The translations under genes and the position numbers were made by a program. A DNA stretch of 64,000 nucleotides from Clostridiaceae bacterium (lineage in GTDB: Bacteria > Bacillota > Clostridia > Lachnospirales > Lachnospiraceae). The stretch is taken from the NCBI GenBank assembly GCA_910575435.1, contig CAJTGI010000008.1, positions 97,794 to 161,793 on the forward strand, in the 5' to 3' direction. This document shows, piece by piece, positions 63,974-64,000 of this stretch. Each line of letters begins with the position of its first letter. Positions within the stretch are counted from its first letter, which is position 1. Below the pieces are notes generated by a model. It saw only the letters and a program-made list of their open reading frames with translations, ran no database searches and was not told where the DNA came from.

Positions 63974-64000
63974 TGTCTTTGCTACCTACTATCGGTCGAA

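Overview
The window looks like a chromosomal segment of a Gram-positive anaerobe of the class Clostridia, most likely family Lachnospiraceae. The reasons are strong AGGAGG-type ribosome binding sites with frequent TTG and GTG starts, tandem BspA-type leucine-rich-repeat surface proteins, a VanY-type carboxypeptidase and a CAP protein with Pro/Thr tails, several c-di-GMP proteins, and Tn916/Tn1549-style mobile DNA. No rRNA, tRNA or CRISPR array was found. The assignment is inference from gene families, not a database match.

Bases 1-25400 are mostly core and cell-envelope genes: an edge-truncated LacI-like sensor without a DNA-binding head, an acetyltransferase, a lipoprotein, a trypsin-like protease remnant, uvrA, a YfbR-type 5'-nucleotidase, a HIT protein, a flavodoxin/SCP2 protein, a rhomboid protease, a MerR regulator, a dTDP-rhamnose and glycosyltransferase cluster, an M29-like peptidase, two BspA paralogues, a Uma2 protein, plsC, a D,D-carboxypeptidase and ispE. 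A small unknown protein at 25692 follows an unusually structured leader.

Bases 26470-29321 hold an AT-rich three-gene operon: C5-cytosine DNA methyltransferase, DUF262 (GmrS-like) protein, and HEPN protein with an RNase motif. It looks like a self-contained modification-linked defence cassette. It abuts the complete ten-gene F-type ATP synthase operon (atpZ-I-B-E-F-H-A-G-D-C, 37288 down to 29646), whose c subunit carries a sodium-binding signature. Next come a REC/HD-GYP/GGDEF regulator, a DUF402 protein, serS, a CAP-domain protein, a degenerate PAS-GGDEF-EAL protein, galK, a chemotaxis receptor and a low-molecular-weight tyrosine phosphatase.

From 49231 to beyond 64000 the window is mobile DNA inserted in the first codons of the phosphatase gene. 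A near-repeat of that gene start recurs at 62300-62333 and a weaker one near 59139, and TGGTGTAGTA repeats lie beside all three. This suggests two or three elements stacked in tandem at one site. The left unit carries a frameshifted tyrosine integrase, excisionase, iteron-like repeats, VapE helicase and CHC2 primase, a MobA/MobL relaxase, a RepA-like protein and cargo including a TIR-like effector with an early stop. The middle unit carries a small Cro-type regulator and a two-gene nucleotidyltransferase plus DUF6602-like pair that resembles a minimal CBASS. The right unit starts with an unknown protein carrying a HEPN-type RxxxxH motif and ends in ICE-like hairpin sequence. Three genes in this region are broken by one-base shifts at A-runs, so either the elements are decaying or the assembly has homopolymer errors.
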